A stretch of 64,000 bases of DNA, from the NCBI GenBank assembly GCA_013122435.1, contig WYDT01000005.1:62001-126000 (forward strand), read 5' to 3'. The translations under genes were made by a program, and so were the position numbers. The DNA comes from Chloroflexi bacterium AL-N1 (GTDB lineage: Bacteria > Chloroflexota > Chloroflexia > Chloroflexales > Roseiflexaceae). The notes below the pieces were generated by a model that had not been told where the DNA came from, made no database searches, and was given only the letters and a program-made list of their open reading frames with translations. Shown piece by piece: positions 46,131 to 54,658 of the stretch (position 1 is its first letter; each line of letters opens with the position of its first letter).

Positions 46131-46193
46131 ATGGTTAATGACGTTTGCAACTATGGTGGTAAGAGTGTGCGTCAACAGCCTGTGATGTATTAA
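46131..46193 (+). CDS. Candidate 20-residue leader peptide upstream of hpf
   Basis: A short ORF MVNDVCNYGGKSVRQQPVMY starts at 46131 with AGAAAGGAG (GGAG 9 bases before the ATG). It is followed after 13 bases by a terminator-like hairpin (46207-46240) and then by hpf at 46312. This layout is typical of an attenuator leader, with translation of the short ORF deciding whether the hairpin forms. It may instead be an independent small protein. The translation is direct; the regulatory role is inferred. Confidence 0.45.
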   Translation: MVNDVCNYGGKSVRQQPVMY

Positions 46194-46206
46194 TAGTTGT
46201 TCGAGA

Positions 46207-46240
46207 GTCCTCAGCCATCTTGGGTATGGTTGAGGGCTTT
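46207..46240 (+). terminator. Hairpin between the short ORF and hpf
   Basis: GTCCTCAGCCAT pairs with ATGGTTGAGGGC (12-base stem with G-U pairs, 7-base loop) and is followed by TTTG. The short T tract makes it a weak terminator or attenuator. Confidence 0.6.
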
Positions 46241-46311
46241 GTGTCTATTGGATGTAGCGATGATGCTATATACGTTAGTAGCTGGCCTATGGCTAGCCAG
46301 GAGGACAGACG

Positions 46312-46887
46312 ATGGAACTTATCGTCAAAACTCGCAATACGAAGGTATCAGATCGACAACGGGAGTACATTGAAGCGAAACTGGCCAAACTTGAACGGTA
46401 CTTCGACCAATTAAACAAGGTTACTGTTGAGGTATCAGAAGAACAACGTCGTAATGAAGGCAATGTCCATCGTGTTCAGGTGACTTTGATCGGAGAACGA
46501 GGGTTGTTGCTGCGTTCCGAACAACGTGCTGGTGATATGAGAACCGCTACCGATCTCGTTGCAGATACCCTGCAAAGACAAGTCCAACGCTACAAGGACA
46601 AGCATTGGAGACGTGGTAAATTACGTCGCCAGGGTGGCAAAATTGTCGATGTGATCGCGAATGGTAATCCTGCACCAGCAGAAACTGATGACATGCCCAG
46701 CATTATGCGAACCAAGGAAATTCAGATCAAGCCAATGTTCAGCGACGAGGCGGTCGAACAGATGGAGTTGCTTGGTCACGATTTCTTTGTATTCCGCGAC
46801 GCTGACACTGATCAGATTAATGTGGTGTATCGACGGCGAGATGGTCATTATGGTTTGCTGGTGCCGGACGAGACGTACGTCACCTAG
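46312..46887 (+). CDS. hpf: Ribosome hibernation promoting factor, long form
   Basis: The 191-residue long HPF has an N-terminal RaiA/YfiA domain (about 1-100, MELIVKTRNTKVSDRQREYI) that enters the 30S decoding site. The C-terminal dimerisation domain (about 135-191, IMRTKEIQIKPMFSDEAVEQ and GHDFFVFRDADTDQINVVYR) joins two 70S ribosomes into a 100S dimer. AGGAGG lies 8 bases before the ATG. A strong terminator follows. Expression may be governed by the short ORF and hairpin upstream. Confidence 0.95.
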   Translation: MELIVKTRNTKVSDRQREYIEAKLAKLERYFDQLNKVTVEVSEEQRRNEGNVHRVQVTLIGERGLLLRSEQRAGDMRTATDLVADTLQRQVQRYKDKHWRRGKLRRQGGKIVDVIANGNPAPAETDDMPSIMRTKEIQIKPMFSDEAVEQMELLGHDFFVFRDADTDQINVVYRRRDGHYGLLVPDETYVT

Positions 46888-46935
46888 AACTAACTGTCGT
46901 AACGCTTGTCATGATCTAAATATAATATCTATAAT

Positions 46936-46970
46936 GGAGGTTGGCTTTATGCTGACCTCCTGATTTTTTT
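46936..46970 (+). terminator. Terminator after hpf
   Basis: GGAGGTTGGC pairs with GCTGACCTCC (two G-U pairs) around a TTTAT loop and is followed by CTGA then a seven-base T run. It lies about 50 bases after the hpf stop. Confidence 0.9.
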
Positions 46971-47041
46971 AGCTCTTTTTTCCATAACTGAGTGTACGAT
47001 GCTATAATACTATTTACCGTTAAAAAAATGATCTGAGATGT

Positions 47042-48226
47042 ATGGATCTTGCAGACAAACTCGATATTTTAGCGCCAGCAGCGCGCTTTGATGCATGTGA
47101 CAGTTATAGCCAGGGTGACCGTCGATACACTCCACGAAAGGCTGTCTGGGATGATAACCGTGTGGCCGTTGAGAGCGGTCCGGATGGGCGGCGCTTGTCG
47201 ACCTTTCGGGTGCTGATGAGCAGCAAGTGTGAGTGGAACTGTCCTTACTGCCCATTGCGTGCTGGCAATGATACCCCGCGTGCTACCTTGACCCCTGAGG
47301 AACTCGTACGAGCATTTATCCCACGGTATGAGGATGGTGCAGTGCAAGGGCTTTTCTTGTCTACAGGTGTTGATACTGATATCAACAAAGCGACCGAGCG
47401 GATGCTTGATAGTGTGGAATTTCTCCGCAAACGTCATCAGTACACGGGTTATGTGCATCTTAAACTCCTGCCTGGTATGACGTATGGTGCCTTAGAACAG
47501 GCAGCAAAGCTGGCGGATCGAGTCAGTCTCAACCTGGAGGCGCCCTCGGCTGAACGTCTGGCGCATATTTCACCCAGGCGTGATTGGTCACAGGACGTAA
47601 TCTTGCGGTTATTGTGGGCACGCAACTTGCAACGTAGTGGATTACTCAGCGGTGGTTTGGCAACACAATTTGTGGTTGGTGCGTCGGAAGAGAGCGATCA
47701 AGAGTTGTTGACCACCACGATGTGGTTGTATCGAGATTTGGATTTACGACGGGTTTATTTTGGAGCTTTTCGCCCGGTGTTAGGGACGCCATTAGAGCAT
47801 CAACTCCCAACGCCTTTTGTGCGTGAACAACGCCTGAAAGAGGCCGATTGGCTCTTGCGTCATTATGGATTTACGACTGATGAGATGCCCTACAACATAC
47901 AGGGAAATCTTCCGCTCCATATTGACCCGAAGCTTGCGTGGGCCCTTCAACAGGCAGACCGCTTCCCCATCGAGCTTAATACGGCTGATGAGACACAGCT
48001 TTTGCGGGTGCCGGGCTTGGGCCCTGTCAGTATTCGGCGTATTCTGCGTTTGCGACGTGAGTATCGTTTCCGCGATCCGGTACAACTCAAAGGTCTGGGG
48101 GGAGCACTCAATCGTGTACGCGACTTTATTACACTTGATGGCAAATTCTTTGGCCGTGATGCGGATGCACGCTTGCGCCACTACGGTAAACCCAAGCCCA
48201 TTGTTGAGCAACTCACACTTTGGTAA
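47042..48226 (+). CDS. Radical SAM protein with HhH domain
   Basis: The 394-residue radical SAM enzyme has the 4Fe-4S motif CEWNCPYC at 63-70 (C63, C67, C70). The catalytic barrel follows, and a C-terminal helix-hairpin-helix DNA-binding unit (NTADETQLLRVPGLGPVSIR, about 316-335) ends the protein. This combination matches the putative DNA modification/repair family TIGR03916. In many genomes it is paired with a DUF4130 partner; here no such gene is adjacent. The substrate is unknown. A TATAAT at 47003-47008 precedes it. Confidence 0.88.
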   Translation: MDLADKLDILAPAARFDACDSYSQGDRRYTPRKAVWDDNRVAVESGPDGRRLSTFRVLMSSKCEWNCPYCPLRAGNDTPRATLTPEELVRAFIPRYEDGAVQGLFLSTGVDTDINKATERMLDSVEFLRKRHQYTGYVHLKLLPGMTYGALEQAAKLADRVSLNLEAPSAERLAHISPRRDWSQDVILRLLWARNLQRSGLLSGGLATQFVVGASEESDQELLTTTMWLYRDLDLRRVYFGAFRPVLGTPLEHQLPTPFVREQRLKEADWLLRHYGFTTDEMPYNIQGNLPLHIDPKLAWALQQADRFPIELNTADETQLLRVPGLGPVSIRRILRLRREYRFRDPVQLKGLGGALNRVRDFITLDGKFFGRDADARLRHYGKPKPIVEQLTLW

Positions 48227-48256
48227 TGCAATACAATAGAAGGCGAGGAGCAGACC

Positions 48257-49849
48257 TTGCACACGTCACAATCTGTTGCTCCACAGCAAACCTCTTTGTC
48301 GCGGCAGCTAGATTATCCTTTCTTTACGTTCGTTTTGATCGGATCTGCGTTTTTACTGATCTACATTGCTGCATGGTCTCGATTTCCCTTGCTGGGCTTT
48401 TACACACATCCCATTCAAAATCTTGATAAGATCACCGACTCAGACATAGCAACCGGATTCATGATTACTGGCAGCCTTACGTTGTTGTTTGCAGGATATG
48501 CCCTGGGTGCAATGGTGCTGTATTCATTACCACGTCGAAATATTTTTGTGTGCTGCACGATTCTGGTGTTGCCATGTGCTTTTGTCGGTGTCTTATTATT
48601 CGTGCACCCATCCACCTCCATCGATGTCTACGATTATCTCTTTCGTGGACGGATGCTGGCAAGTTATGAGGCAAATACGTTTGTGCAGGTGCCACGCGAT
48701 TTTGAGGAAGATCCACTGTTCAAATACGTGGCCTGGCGGGGTGCCGTGACAGCGTATGGCCCGTTGTGGGAGCGTATGAGTTGGGTTACGGCCCGCCTGG
48801 CTGGTGAAGCGCCTACCAATAGCGCCTCTGCGACCGCATTATTGCCTTTATTATTTGCCTATAAAATCTTAGCGGCTCTCGGCTTTCTGCTGTGCGGTGT
48901 GGCCATATGGGGCGCTTTAGGACTCATTTCGCCCTCACAACGGTGGTTCGGTATCTATCTCTGGCTGTGGAACCCGCTGGTGTTGTGGGAGTCGGTCGCT
49001 GCGGCGCACAACGATGCCTGGATGGCCTTGGCGATCATCGTTGCGGTGTGGACACTGGCACCACGGCATAAATCCAGTACATACGACCGCGTTTCCCCTT
49101 CGATACCCGCCGCAGGGTTGTTATCATTGCAGGCCCTTACGCTGGGGGGACTGATCAAATACCTGACCTGGTTTCTTGGCCCATTGGCCCTGGCTGCGTC
49201 ACTACGGCGCTTACCGACGTGGCGCCTGCGCTGGCGATTGGTACTGTTGGGGGGGGTGATCTGTTCTGCGTTTGTGGTTGTCGCGTATGCACAGTTCTGG
49301 TCCGGTTGGGACACCTTCCGCAACATTGGTGCCCGTGGTAATCTCTTCACCGCTTCATGGCTGGCCTCATTTCAGACCTATCTCGAAACACGCATCGATG
49401 AGGATTACTCCAAACAGCTTGCATCGCTTATCGGTGCTGCATTGTTGGCGCTCGGGATGTTATGGGCGACGTGGCGATCCTGGCAAGCACCGATGAAGAT
49501 TGCCGAGCATATGCTGTGGCTGCTGCTCTGGTTTCTGTTTGTCTGTAATCCCTGGTTCCAACCGTGGTATCTTATCTGGCTTGTCGCACTGGTCGCCTTG
49601 CAACCCTGGCGCACACAAATGCTGTGGGGTGTGGGGACGTTCTGTCTTACGGCGATGCTGAGTTATAGTGCTGTTGCTTTTCTCCTACCGATCCTCGACT
49701 GGGAGCGCAGTGGTTGGGTGTGGAATGGTCTTATTTCGCTGATTATCTATTTACCACCATTGTTTGTGTTGAGTTGGGGATTTTGGAACAAGGGCGTGTC
49801 TCAACCTCAACCAAGCCCTCGCCCCCCACATATTGTTGTGCCGCGATGA
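48257..49849 (+). CDS. MptA/B-like polytopic mannosyltransferase
   Basis: The 530-residue membrane protein has about twelve to thirteen transmembrane helices. The first large loop reads PSTSIDVYDYLFRGRMLASY with acidic residues at the GT-C position, followed by KYVAWRGAVTAYGPLWERM. A later loop has WNPLVLWESVAAAHNDAWMA. It is a relative of the gene at 11867-13369 and probably uses a polyprenyl-phosphate sugar. It starts with TTG behind GAGGAG. It follows the radical SAM gene by 30 bases and may share its transcript. Confidence 0.82.
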   Translation: MHTSQSVAPQQTSLSRQLDYPFFTFVLIGSAFLLIYIAAWSRFPLLGFYTHPIQNLDKITDSDIATGFMITGSLTLLFAGYALGAMVLYSLPRRNIFVCCTILVLPCAFVGVLLFVHPSTSIDVYDYLFRGRMLASYEANTFVQVPRDFEEDPLFKYVAWRGAVTAYGPLWERMSWVTARLAGEAPTNSASATALLPLLFAYKILAALGFLLCGVAIWGALGLISPSQRWFGIYLWLWNPLVLWESVAAAHNDAWMALAIIVAVWTLAPRHKSSTYDRVSPSIPAAGLLSLQALTLGGLIKYLTWFLGPLALAASLRRLPTWRLRWRLVLLGGVICSAFVVVAYAQFWSGWDTFRNIGARGNLFTASWLASFQTYLETRIDEDYSKQLASLIGAALLALGMLWATWRSWQAPMKIAEHMLWLLLWFLFVCNPWFQPWYLIWLVALVALQPWRTQMLWGVGTFCLTAMLSYSAVAFLLPILDWERSGWVWNGLISLIIYLPPLFVLSWGFWNKGVSQPQPSPRPPHIVVPR

Positions 49850-49878
49850 TAATGCAAGCCATGCGCTCAAAAGAGGGT

Positions 49879-50802
49879 TTAGTTTGTATCAGCTTCGATA
49901 GTATCAATAAAACGCAGCATGGTTTGATTGACCCGCTCAGAAAATTCGCCATTGATTGCATGCGAGGCTTCGGGCCAGAGTTCTATCTGGCCCTTCTTAA
50001 GAAGTTTTTCCGCACGAGCTTGTGCCTGCCTTGGGTGGTGGATAATGCTCTTTCCAGCGATGAGGGTAAGTATGGGAATATCAATGCTTTGCAGTTGTTT
50101 ATCGCTCGGATAGGTTGGTGCCGGAATATTATTGATATAATCGCGCATACCAGCAGCAATCAGCTTTGCCGTCGGAATACTTTCATCTGTTTCAGCACCG
50201 CCTGAAATCCAACTCAAGAGTTTCATGCGGATGGTTTGTGGCATGAATGGTAATACCGAACCCAAAGAGACAATTATCACTTTCCAGGTAATGCGACCAA
50301 ACACTGAGGCAGGATCGAGCAATGTCAGAGAAGCGATATGTTCGGGTGCATAGATAGCGAAATTGACGGCACTCCAACCACCGATAGATACCCCAACGAG
50401 ATGGAACGATTGAAGCCCAAGGCCATCCAGTGCTTCACGCAACCATATGGCTTGATCCGTATTGTTGGCAAAGGGGCGAGTCTGAATGCTCATACCCGGC
50501 TCACCAATAAGATCAACCGTATAGACGGTTCTATGTAGCATAAGTGTCACAAGGTTTGGTTCCCACATTGGTGTTGAGGCCGCCCGCCCAGGCAGAAGTA
50601 CGAAAGGGGTAGCTTCACTGTTCCCAAACTTATAGATACGAGCTATACCAAAACTAGTTGGGAGATCGTAGCTGTCTGTTGGATAAGGCAGTTCGCGCAT
50701 CGCTTCATCGTATGCCTGATAGAAAGCTTGTGCTGCGTCAGGGCTACGAAAGTGTCCGACATTTTTCTGCTGAACGTTGGTTTGTGGCTGGCTCTGTGGC
50801 AT
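49879..50802 (-). CDS. Alpha/beta hydrolase
   Basis: The 307-residue alpha/beta-fold hydrolase has the nucleophile elbow GVSIGGWSA (about 135-143, Ser in the G-x-S-x-G) and oxyanion loop ATPFVLLPGRAASTPMW. The acidic member lies near PILTLIAGKSIIHHPRQA, and the catalytic His in WPEASHAINGEF. I start at 50802 because AAGG precedes that ATG; the upstream TTG is not supported. The substrate class (ester, lactone or haloalkane) cannot be told. It is convergent with the mannosyltransferase. Confidence 0.9.
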   Translation of the reverse strand: MPQSQPQTNVQQKNVGHFRSPDAAQAFYQAYDEAMRELPYPTDSYDLPTSFGIARIYKFGNSEATPFVLLPGRAASTPMWEPNLVTLMLHRTVYTVDLIGEPGMSIQTRPFANNTDQAIWLREALDGLGLQSFHLVGVSIGGWSAVNFAIYAPEHIASLTLLDPASVFGRITWKVIIVSLGSVLPFMPQTIRMKLLSWISGGAETDESIPTAKLIAAGMRDYINNIPAPTYPSDKQLQSIDIPILTLIAGKSIIHHPRQAQARAEKLLKKGQIELWPEASHAINGEFSERVNQTMLRFIDTIEADTN

Positions 50803-51022
50803 ATTACTGACCTTGATATATGTGTACAACCAGCATACTGTACTGATGGCCCTCTTGCAAATCTTGTTGATGTATACACCAACGTTGGTATCAAGAGGTG
50901 CTGCGTCAAATCAGACCCCGTGAATATTATAGGGTTGCCATATGAGCCGTATCGTCTAAAACAGATTGGTCGTGCTTACCCGATAAATGTGTCAAGTGAA
51001 TCTTTTGAAAAGACAAGTTTGC

Positions 51023-51051
51023 TTGACATGTTGAGGAAATTGCTGTATACT
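51023..51051 (+). promoter_or_regulatory. Promoter of membrane protein/XRE pair
   Basis: TTGACA at 51023-51028, 17-base spacer and TATACT at 51046-51051, about 43 bases before the start at 51095. Confidence 0.85.
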
Positions 51052-51094
51052 ATCTTTGTAAAGCTTCATTGACATATGGACAAAGGAACTCTTC

Positions 51095-51475
51095 ATGAAT
51101 CAGACAGAAAAAACCTATTTGCGTGAGTTTGGTATAGCGATGGTTGCATATACAGTAGTCCTTGTAGGTGTGCTAACCTTATTGCCATTCCTGGCAGCGT
51201 CACCATGGCGTTTTCTCTTGGTTTTGGTTCCAATCATTCCGATTGGTTATGGGATACGCTCATTCGTACGCTATCTTGATGGTTTGGATGAACTGCAACG
51301 ACGCATCCAACTCGCTGGTGTCACCTTTGCAGCCGCGATAACGGGTCTTCTGACATTCTCCTATGGACTTTTAGAAATTGTTGGTCTCCCATCACTTTCC
51401 TGGGTCTGGGTCTTACCGATCCTGATTCTTTCTTGGGGGCTTGGTGTTGCTCTGGCAAGGCAGAAATATCAATGA
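51095..51475 (+). CDS. Small membrane protein with XRE partner
   Basis: The 126-residue protein has four predicted transmembrane helices in two hairpins: about 13-33 and 38-56, then 72-93 and 100-119, joined by the charged segment RYLDGLDELQRRIQLAG. AAAGGA lies 7 bases before the ATG. Its stop overlaps the start of the XRE gene by four bases (ATGA), a standard arrangement for a regulator and a membrane protein that is sensed or regulated. I do not recognise a named family. Confidence 0.8.
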   Translation: MNQTEKTYLREFGIAMVAYTVVLVGVLTLLPFLAASPWRFLLVLVPIIPIGYGIRSFVRYLDGLDELQRRIQLAGVTFAAAITGLLTFSYGLLEIVGLPSLSWVWVLPILILSWGLGVALARQKYQ

Positions 51476-51720
51476 AAAACCGATTACGGGTGCTTCGTGC
51501 AGAACATCGCTGGTCACAGGCAGATCTTGCGGAACGTTTGCATGTGTCACGGCAGACGGTCAATGCTATCGAGACTGGCAAGTATGATCCAAGTTTACCG
51601 CTGGCGTTTAAGATCGCCCATTTATTTCAACAACCAATCGAGCAGATTTTTCAACCTGAACAAGAAGGTACGACAGGCACATCGTCAACAGACGATCACA
51701 CTTTGATGCGTGAGTGTTAA
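51472..51720 (+). CDS. XRE-family transcriptional regulator
   Basis: This 82-residue DNA-binding protein has a helix-turn-helix (WSQADLAERLHVSRQTVNAI, about 13-32) and ends in a short acidic tail. It starts at the ATG overlapping the previous stop rather than at the upstream in-frame ATG inside the membrane-protein gene. Such compact regulators paired with a membrane protein usually autoregulate their promoter; TTGACA/TATACT at 51023-51051 would be the target. The pair may form a stress-sensing or toxin-like unit, which is speculation. Confidence 0.88.
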   Translation: MKNRLRVLRAEHRWSQADLAERLHVSRQTVNAIETGKYDPSLPLAFKIAHLFQQPIEQIFQPEQEGTTGTSSTDDHTLMREC

Positions 51721-51757
51721 AAAGCATGCTTGTTGAGAGCACGCTATGGATTCACAT

Positions 51758-51803
51758 AGCCCCTACCCCAGTTTGTACTTATAACTGGATGCAGGGGCTT
51801 TTG
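51758..51803 (+). terminator. Terminator after XRE gene
   Basis: AGCCCCT pairs with AGGGGCT, with an inner CCAGTT/AACTGG stem, and TTTT follows. It lies about 40 bases beyond the regulator's stop and ahead of the convergent phasin gene. Confidence 0.72.
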
Positions 51804-51831
51804 GCGTTGTGTCTTGTTTACAAATGCAGCA

Positions 51832-52233
51832 CTACTTCTGCTTTTGTCCGCGTAGTTCTTCGACTCGTGCCGCAAGTTGGGCGATCTTGGAACTCAATTC
51901 ATCAATTTCACGTTTCGATGGAATGTTGAGACGATTGAGAACTTGCTCTACGCCACCCTCAAAGCGTTCTTCTGCTTTCTCCATTTGCAAACCAACTTGA
52001 GGACGTCCCTGTGAGGCACGGGTGCGTAATTCTTGTAGTAAAGTTTCGCCGTCTTTTTGTGCAATTTCGCCCCGGTCGACAAGCTTGTTGACAAAGGTTT
52101 CCATTTCATCGAATGTGAGTGCAACCGCGCCAACACTGGCGAGCATTAACCGACGTACGCCCTCAAAAAGGGGATTTGGTGTAGTTGCGGGTGTTTCAAC
52201 TTCTTTAATAGTGACATCAACTTCTTCAGTCAT
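51832..52233 (-). CDS. Phasin-like protein
   Basis: The 133-residue protein resembles the phasin/PhaI-type poly(hydroxyalkanoate) granule-associated family. The N-terminal GVRRLMLASVGAVALTFDEM is a short amphipathic/hydrophobic segment. A helical region with KLVDRGEIAQKDGETLLQEL and a C-terminal coiled coil (KREIDELSSKIAQLAARVEE, about 106-125) follow. Phasins coat storage granules, but family members also occur without polymer genes and may act as scaffolds. No polymerase gene is in the window. Confidence 0.8.
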   Translation of the reverse strand: MTEEVDVTIKEVETPATTPNPLFEGVRRLMLASVGAVALTFDEMETFVNKLVDRGEIAQKDGETLLQELRTRASQGRPQVGLQMEKAEERFEGGVEQVLNRLNIPSKREIDELSSKIAQLAARVEELRGQKQK

Positions 52234-52295
52234 CGAAAGGCCTCCTGGATTTCATTATTTTGATATGATCTATTGCATAACATGACGCGCTGCGT

Positions 52296-52333
52296 TATAC
52301 TAAAAGTATAGCACTCCACATACAAAAAGTCAA
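52296..52333 (-). promoter_or_regulatory. Phasin promoter with inverted repeat
   Basis: Minus strand TTGACT (complement of 52328-52333), 17-base spacer, TATACT (complement of 52305-52310). The -10 box is half of a perfect inverted repeat TATACT-AAA-AGTATA (52296-52310), which could be an operator. Confidence 0.72.
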
Positions 52334-52365
52334 TTGCATGAACTGATAGGGGTTGGTATCCTCTA

Positions 52366-52395
52366 TTGACGTATGTGTCTGCTTCACCGTATAAT
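52366..52395 (+). promoter_or_regulatory. Promoter of SCP2 gene
   Basis: TTGACG at 52366-52371, 18-base spacer, TATAAT at 52390-52395, about 49 bases before the start codon at 52444, which follows AAGGAGG. Confidence 0.78.
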
Positions 52396-52443
52396 CCCGT
52401 ATCCCCTCATGGGACAGAAAATTAGTTAAGGAGGACTAAGATT

Positions 52444-52878
52444 ATGTCCGTTTTCAAAGATTACGATGAGTTGTATGCGTGTCTAAGTGGTCTGTACAAC
52501 GAGGCTAAGCGTGACTCACGAGTTGCACCCAAGATCAAAGATTCAAATCTGATTATCCAATTTCGCTACGATGAACCAAAAGCTATTGCAACTATCAATG
52601 CTGCTTCACCACCAACGCAGGAGGGTGCCTATTTTGATGTTGTCTGGGGAGACGATACCGGGCTTAAGCCAGATGTTGAGATGAATATGAAGGCCGATAT
52701 AGCCCACCAGTTCTGGCATGGCAAAGTCAATTTAATGGCAGCGCTGGCCCGTCGACAAATCATTGCCAAAGGTCCTATCCCTAAAATCCTGAAGTTGCTT
52801 CCGGCTGTCGAACCAATGTATGAGATGTATCCACGGATTTTACAAGAAATGGGACGAGAAGATCTCGTACTCAAATAG
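52444..52878 (+). CDS. SCP2 sterol-binding domain protein
   Basis: This 144-residue single-domain protein has the SCP2/sterol-carrier-like fold: an N-terminal helix (FKDYDELYACLSGLYNEA), beta strands with ATINAASPP and YFDVVWGDD, and the late helix segment HQFWHGKVNLMAALARRQI that binds lipid in the family. It is divergent from the phasin gene and has its own promoter and AAGGAGG ribosome site. Probably binds fatty acids or other hydrophobic ligands; the ligand is unknown. Confidence 0.85.
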   Translation: MSVFKDYDELYACLSGLYNEAKRDSRVAPKIKDSNLIIQFRYDEPKAIATINAASPPTQEGAYFDVVWGDDTGLKPDVEMNMKADIAHQFWHGKVNLMAALARRQIIAKGPIPKILKLLPAVEPMYEMYPRILQEMGREDLVLK

Positions 52879-52976
52879 CTGATTCTTGTACACTACCGAT
52901 CTGAGCATGGTAGCACATGCAGGCATAGAGTAATATGGTATTGAGATCATGTTCCTGGATATGAGGAAGGTCATAC

Positions 52977-53567
52977 ATGGATATCGATGATATGTACCGA
53001 CGCGGAATATCAGACGCTGAACACGGTGAGCCACATCCATTCTACTATCAACATTATTACCACTACCGCCGAGGCTATGATCGCGCAAGTCGACGGCTTC
53101 GCAGACCAGCGCCATGGAAGCGCCGCCAGCCCCAACGACTGTTTGTACTCATCGGCATTGCTACTTTGCTGGTCCTTGGCATTGGGGCATTGATTACGTT
53201 GCGTGATGACATACGGATAGCCCTTCAATCCCAGCCGACTGCTGATCCGGCGCTCACCAGTAGTCCAACGCCAACTCGCCAACCGATTTTTCCAACCGCT
53301 ACACTTGTTGCGACGGCGACTCCGGTTGCATTACGTACAGGTGGTAACGCGTTGGTCGTTATTGCAGGATCGAACTTGCGTGCACGACAAGAGCCAGGCC
53401 TGACAGCGCCATTAACGACGTCCTTTGCATCTGGCGAAGAAGTACGTATTCTTGATGGGCCCATAGAGGCTGATGGTTATGTGTGGTGGCAACTCGAAGG
53501 CCCCAGCGGTACTGGTTGGAGTGCTGAGGCTGCTCCTAATGGTGATCCATGGATTGAGCCTCAATAA
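52977..53567 (+). CDS. Membrane-anchored SH3-domain protein
   Basis: The 196-residue protein begins with a soluble Tyr/His-rich cytoplasmic segment (HPFYYQHYYHYRRGYDRASR, about 20-39) and a basic stretch. One transmembrane helix (FVLIGIATLLVLGIGALIT, about 56-74) and a Thr/Pro-rich outside linker follow. The bacterial SH3-like domain (NALVVIAGSNLRARQEPG to WWQLEGPSGTGW, about 124-185) comes last; such domains often bind peptidoglycan. AGGAAGG lies 6 bases before the ATG. The Tyr-rich cytoplasmic part is unusual. Confidence 0.82.
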   Translation: MDIDDMYRRGISDAEHGEPHPFYYQHYYHYRRGYDRASRRLRRPAPWKRRQPQRLFVLIGIATLLVLGIGALITLRDDIRIALQSQPTADPALTSSPTPTRQPIFPTATLVATATPVALRTGGNALVVIAGSNLRARQEPGLTAPLTTSFASGEEVRILDGPIEADGYVWWQLEGPSGTGWSAEAAPNGDPWIEPQ

Positions 53568-53580
53568 TGCTGTATGAATG

Positions 53581-53624
53581 CTTTCTGTTGAGGTGTGTCT
53601 GAACACATGCACCTCAACAGGAAG
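53581..53624. terminator. Hairpin between convergent genes
   Basis: CTTTCTGTTGAGGTG pairs with CACCTCAACAGGAAG (15-base stem with one G-U pair) and a short T-containing tail on the right. It lies between the SH3 gene and the convergent TerB gene and could stop both. Confidence 0.6.
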
Positions 53625-53629
53625 TCGTT

Positions 53630-54577
53630 TTAGCTGGCACGCAACTCACGTGGTATTTTGACTTTGGAGTCGATAAATTGGGTACGCGACATATTCAGAC
53701 TATCCGAAATACGTCGAATCTCCTCAATCTCATCATTGGTCACATAATTGTCCGCTGCTGCCACATCAAACAGGGCATCCAGAAGATGTAAACGTTCTGC
53801 CTCACCTGTGCTTGCGAAGAACTCGCGGGTCATACGAAAGTAGTCCATATCCAGACTCACGGCTGACACTGCGACCTGTCCCACAAATGTTGCAGACTCA
53901 TGACTCAACTCCCAATGCTCTTCCAATGCCTTGATGATTTTGTCGCATTCGCCTTCGGTGATTTTGCGATCCACATGGGCAATGCGGGCCATCAAGCCAC
54001 CGGACAGACTCAGTTTGCGAAGATCTGCATCAGGGATGTTGAGTTCGGTTGTCCCCATGTTAAGACGTTGCTGAACAGCATAGTACACGCGATTCTTGAT
54101 AAAGTCATCGAAGTGTTCCTCGCGGTTTGGTGCGTCAATCGTAGCTGCTGAACGGCGTTGTATGGGGCCACTTACAAGGCGGCCCAGTTGCCCAAAAATG
54201 CTTACATCAACCGTATCGATAGCAACTTTGATCTCATTGACCACGCGCAGCTCTTCTTCGGAGGGCGCATCATCGGCGTTGATAAGTTCTTCCAGTGCCA
54301 TCATTGCCAGTTCTTTATCGGCAGGGCGTCGCAGGAGTTGTTGTAATTGCTCGACCAGGCGTGCACGTTCGGCAGCATCGACCGGCGAGGCAATGTACAT
54401 TTCGAGTGTGGCCCATTCACGGTCGGTGATCTGCAAGCCACGCGCCGGACCCGCATGCGGCAGTCGATAGAGCAGGTCCTTCAAACTGTTGATTTCATCA
54501 TTGGTGATCTCGCAATCGGCCCAGGCTGCGGCGACAATGACTTTGCCTAACGTTAAAATTAGCTCTCGATCAGACAT
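53630..54577 (-). CDS. TerB-domain protein
   Basis: The 315-residue protein contains two TerB-like (tellurite-resistance) helical domains: about 1-140 (LGKVIVAAAWADCEITNDEI at the start) and about 165-300 (GGLMARIAHVDRKITEGEC and FDVAAADNYVTNDEIEEIRR). TerB bundles bind divalent metal and appear in membrane or defence-associated complexes. No other ter gene is adjacent. AGGAG lies 8 bases before the ATG. The function in this genome is unknown. Confidence 0.83.
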   Translation of the reverse strand: MSDRELILTLGKVIVAAAWADCEITNDEINSLKDLLYRLPHAGPARGLQITDREWATLEMYIASPVDAAERARLVEQLQQLLRRPADKELAMMALEELINADDAPSEEELRVVNEIKVAIDTVDVSIFGQLGRLVSGPIQRRSAATIDAPNREEHFDDFIKNRVYYAVQQRLNMGTTELNIPDADLRKLSLSGGLMARIAHVDRKITEGECDKIIKALEEHWELSHESATFVGQVAVSAVSLDMDYFRMTREFFASTGEAERLHLLDALFDVAAADNYVTNDEIEEIRRISDSLNMSRTQFIDSKVKIPRELRAS

Positions 54578-54658
54578 GGAGCGCTCTCCTACGACACAAG
54601 GATTACATATACAAACAATGTGCCATTGATCAATACATATGCCCTGGATTGCAACCAG

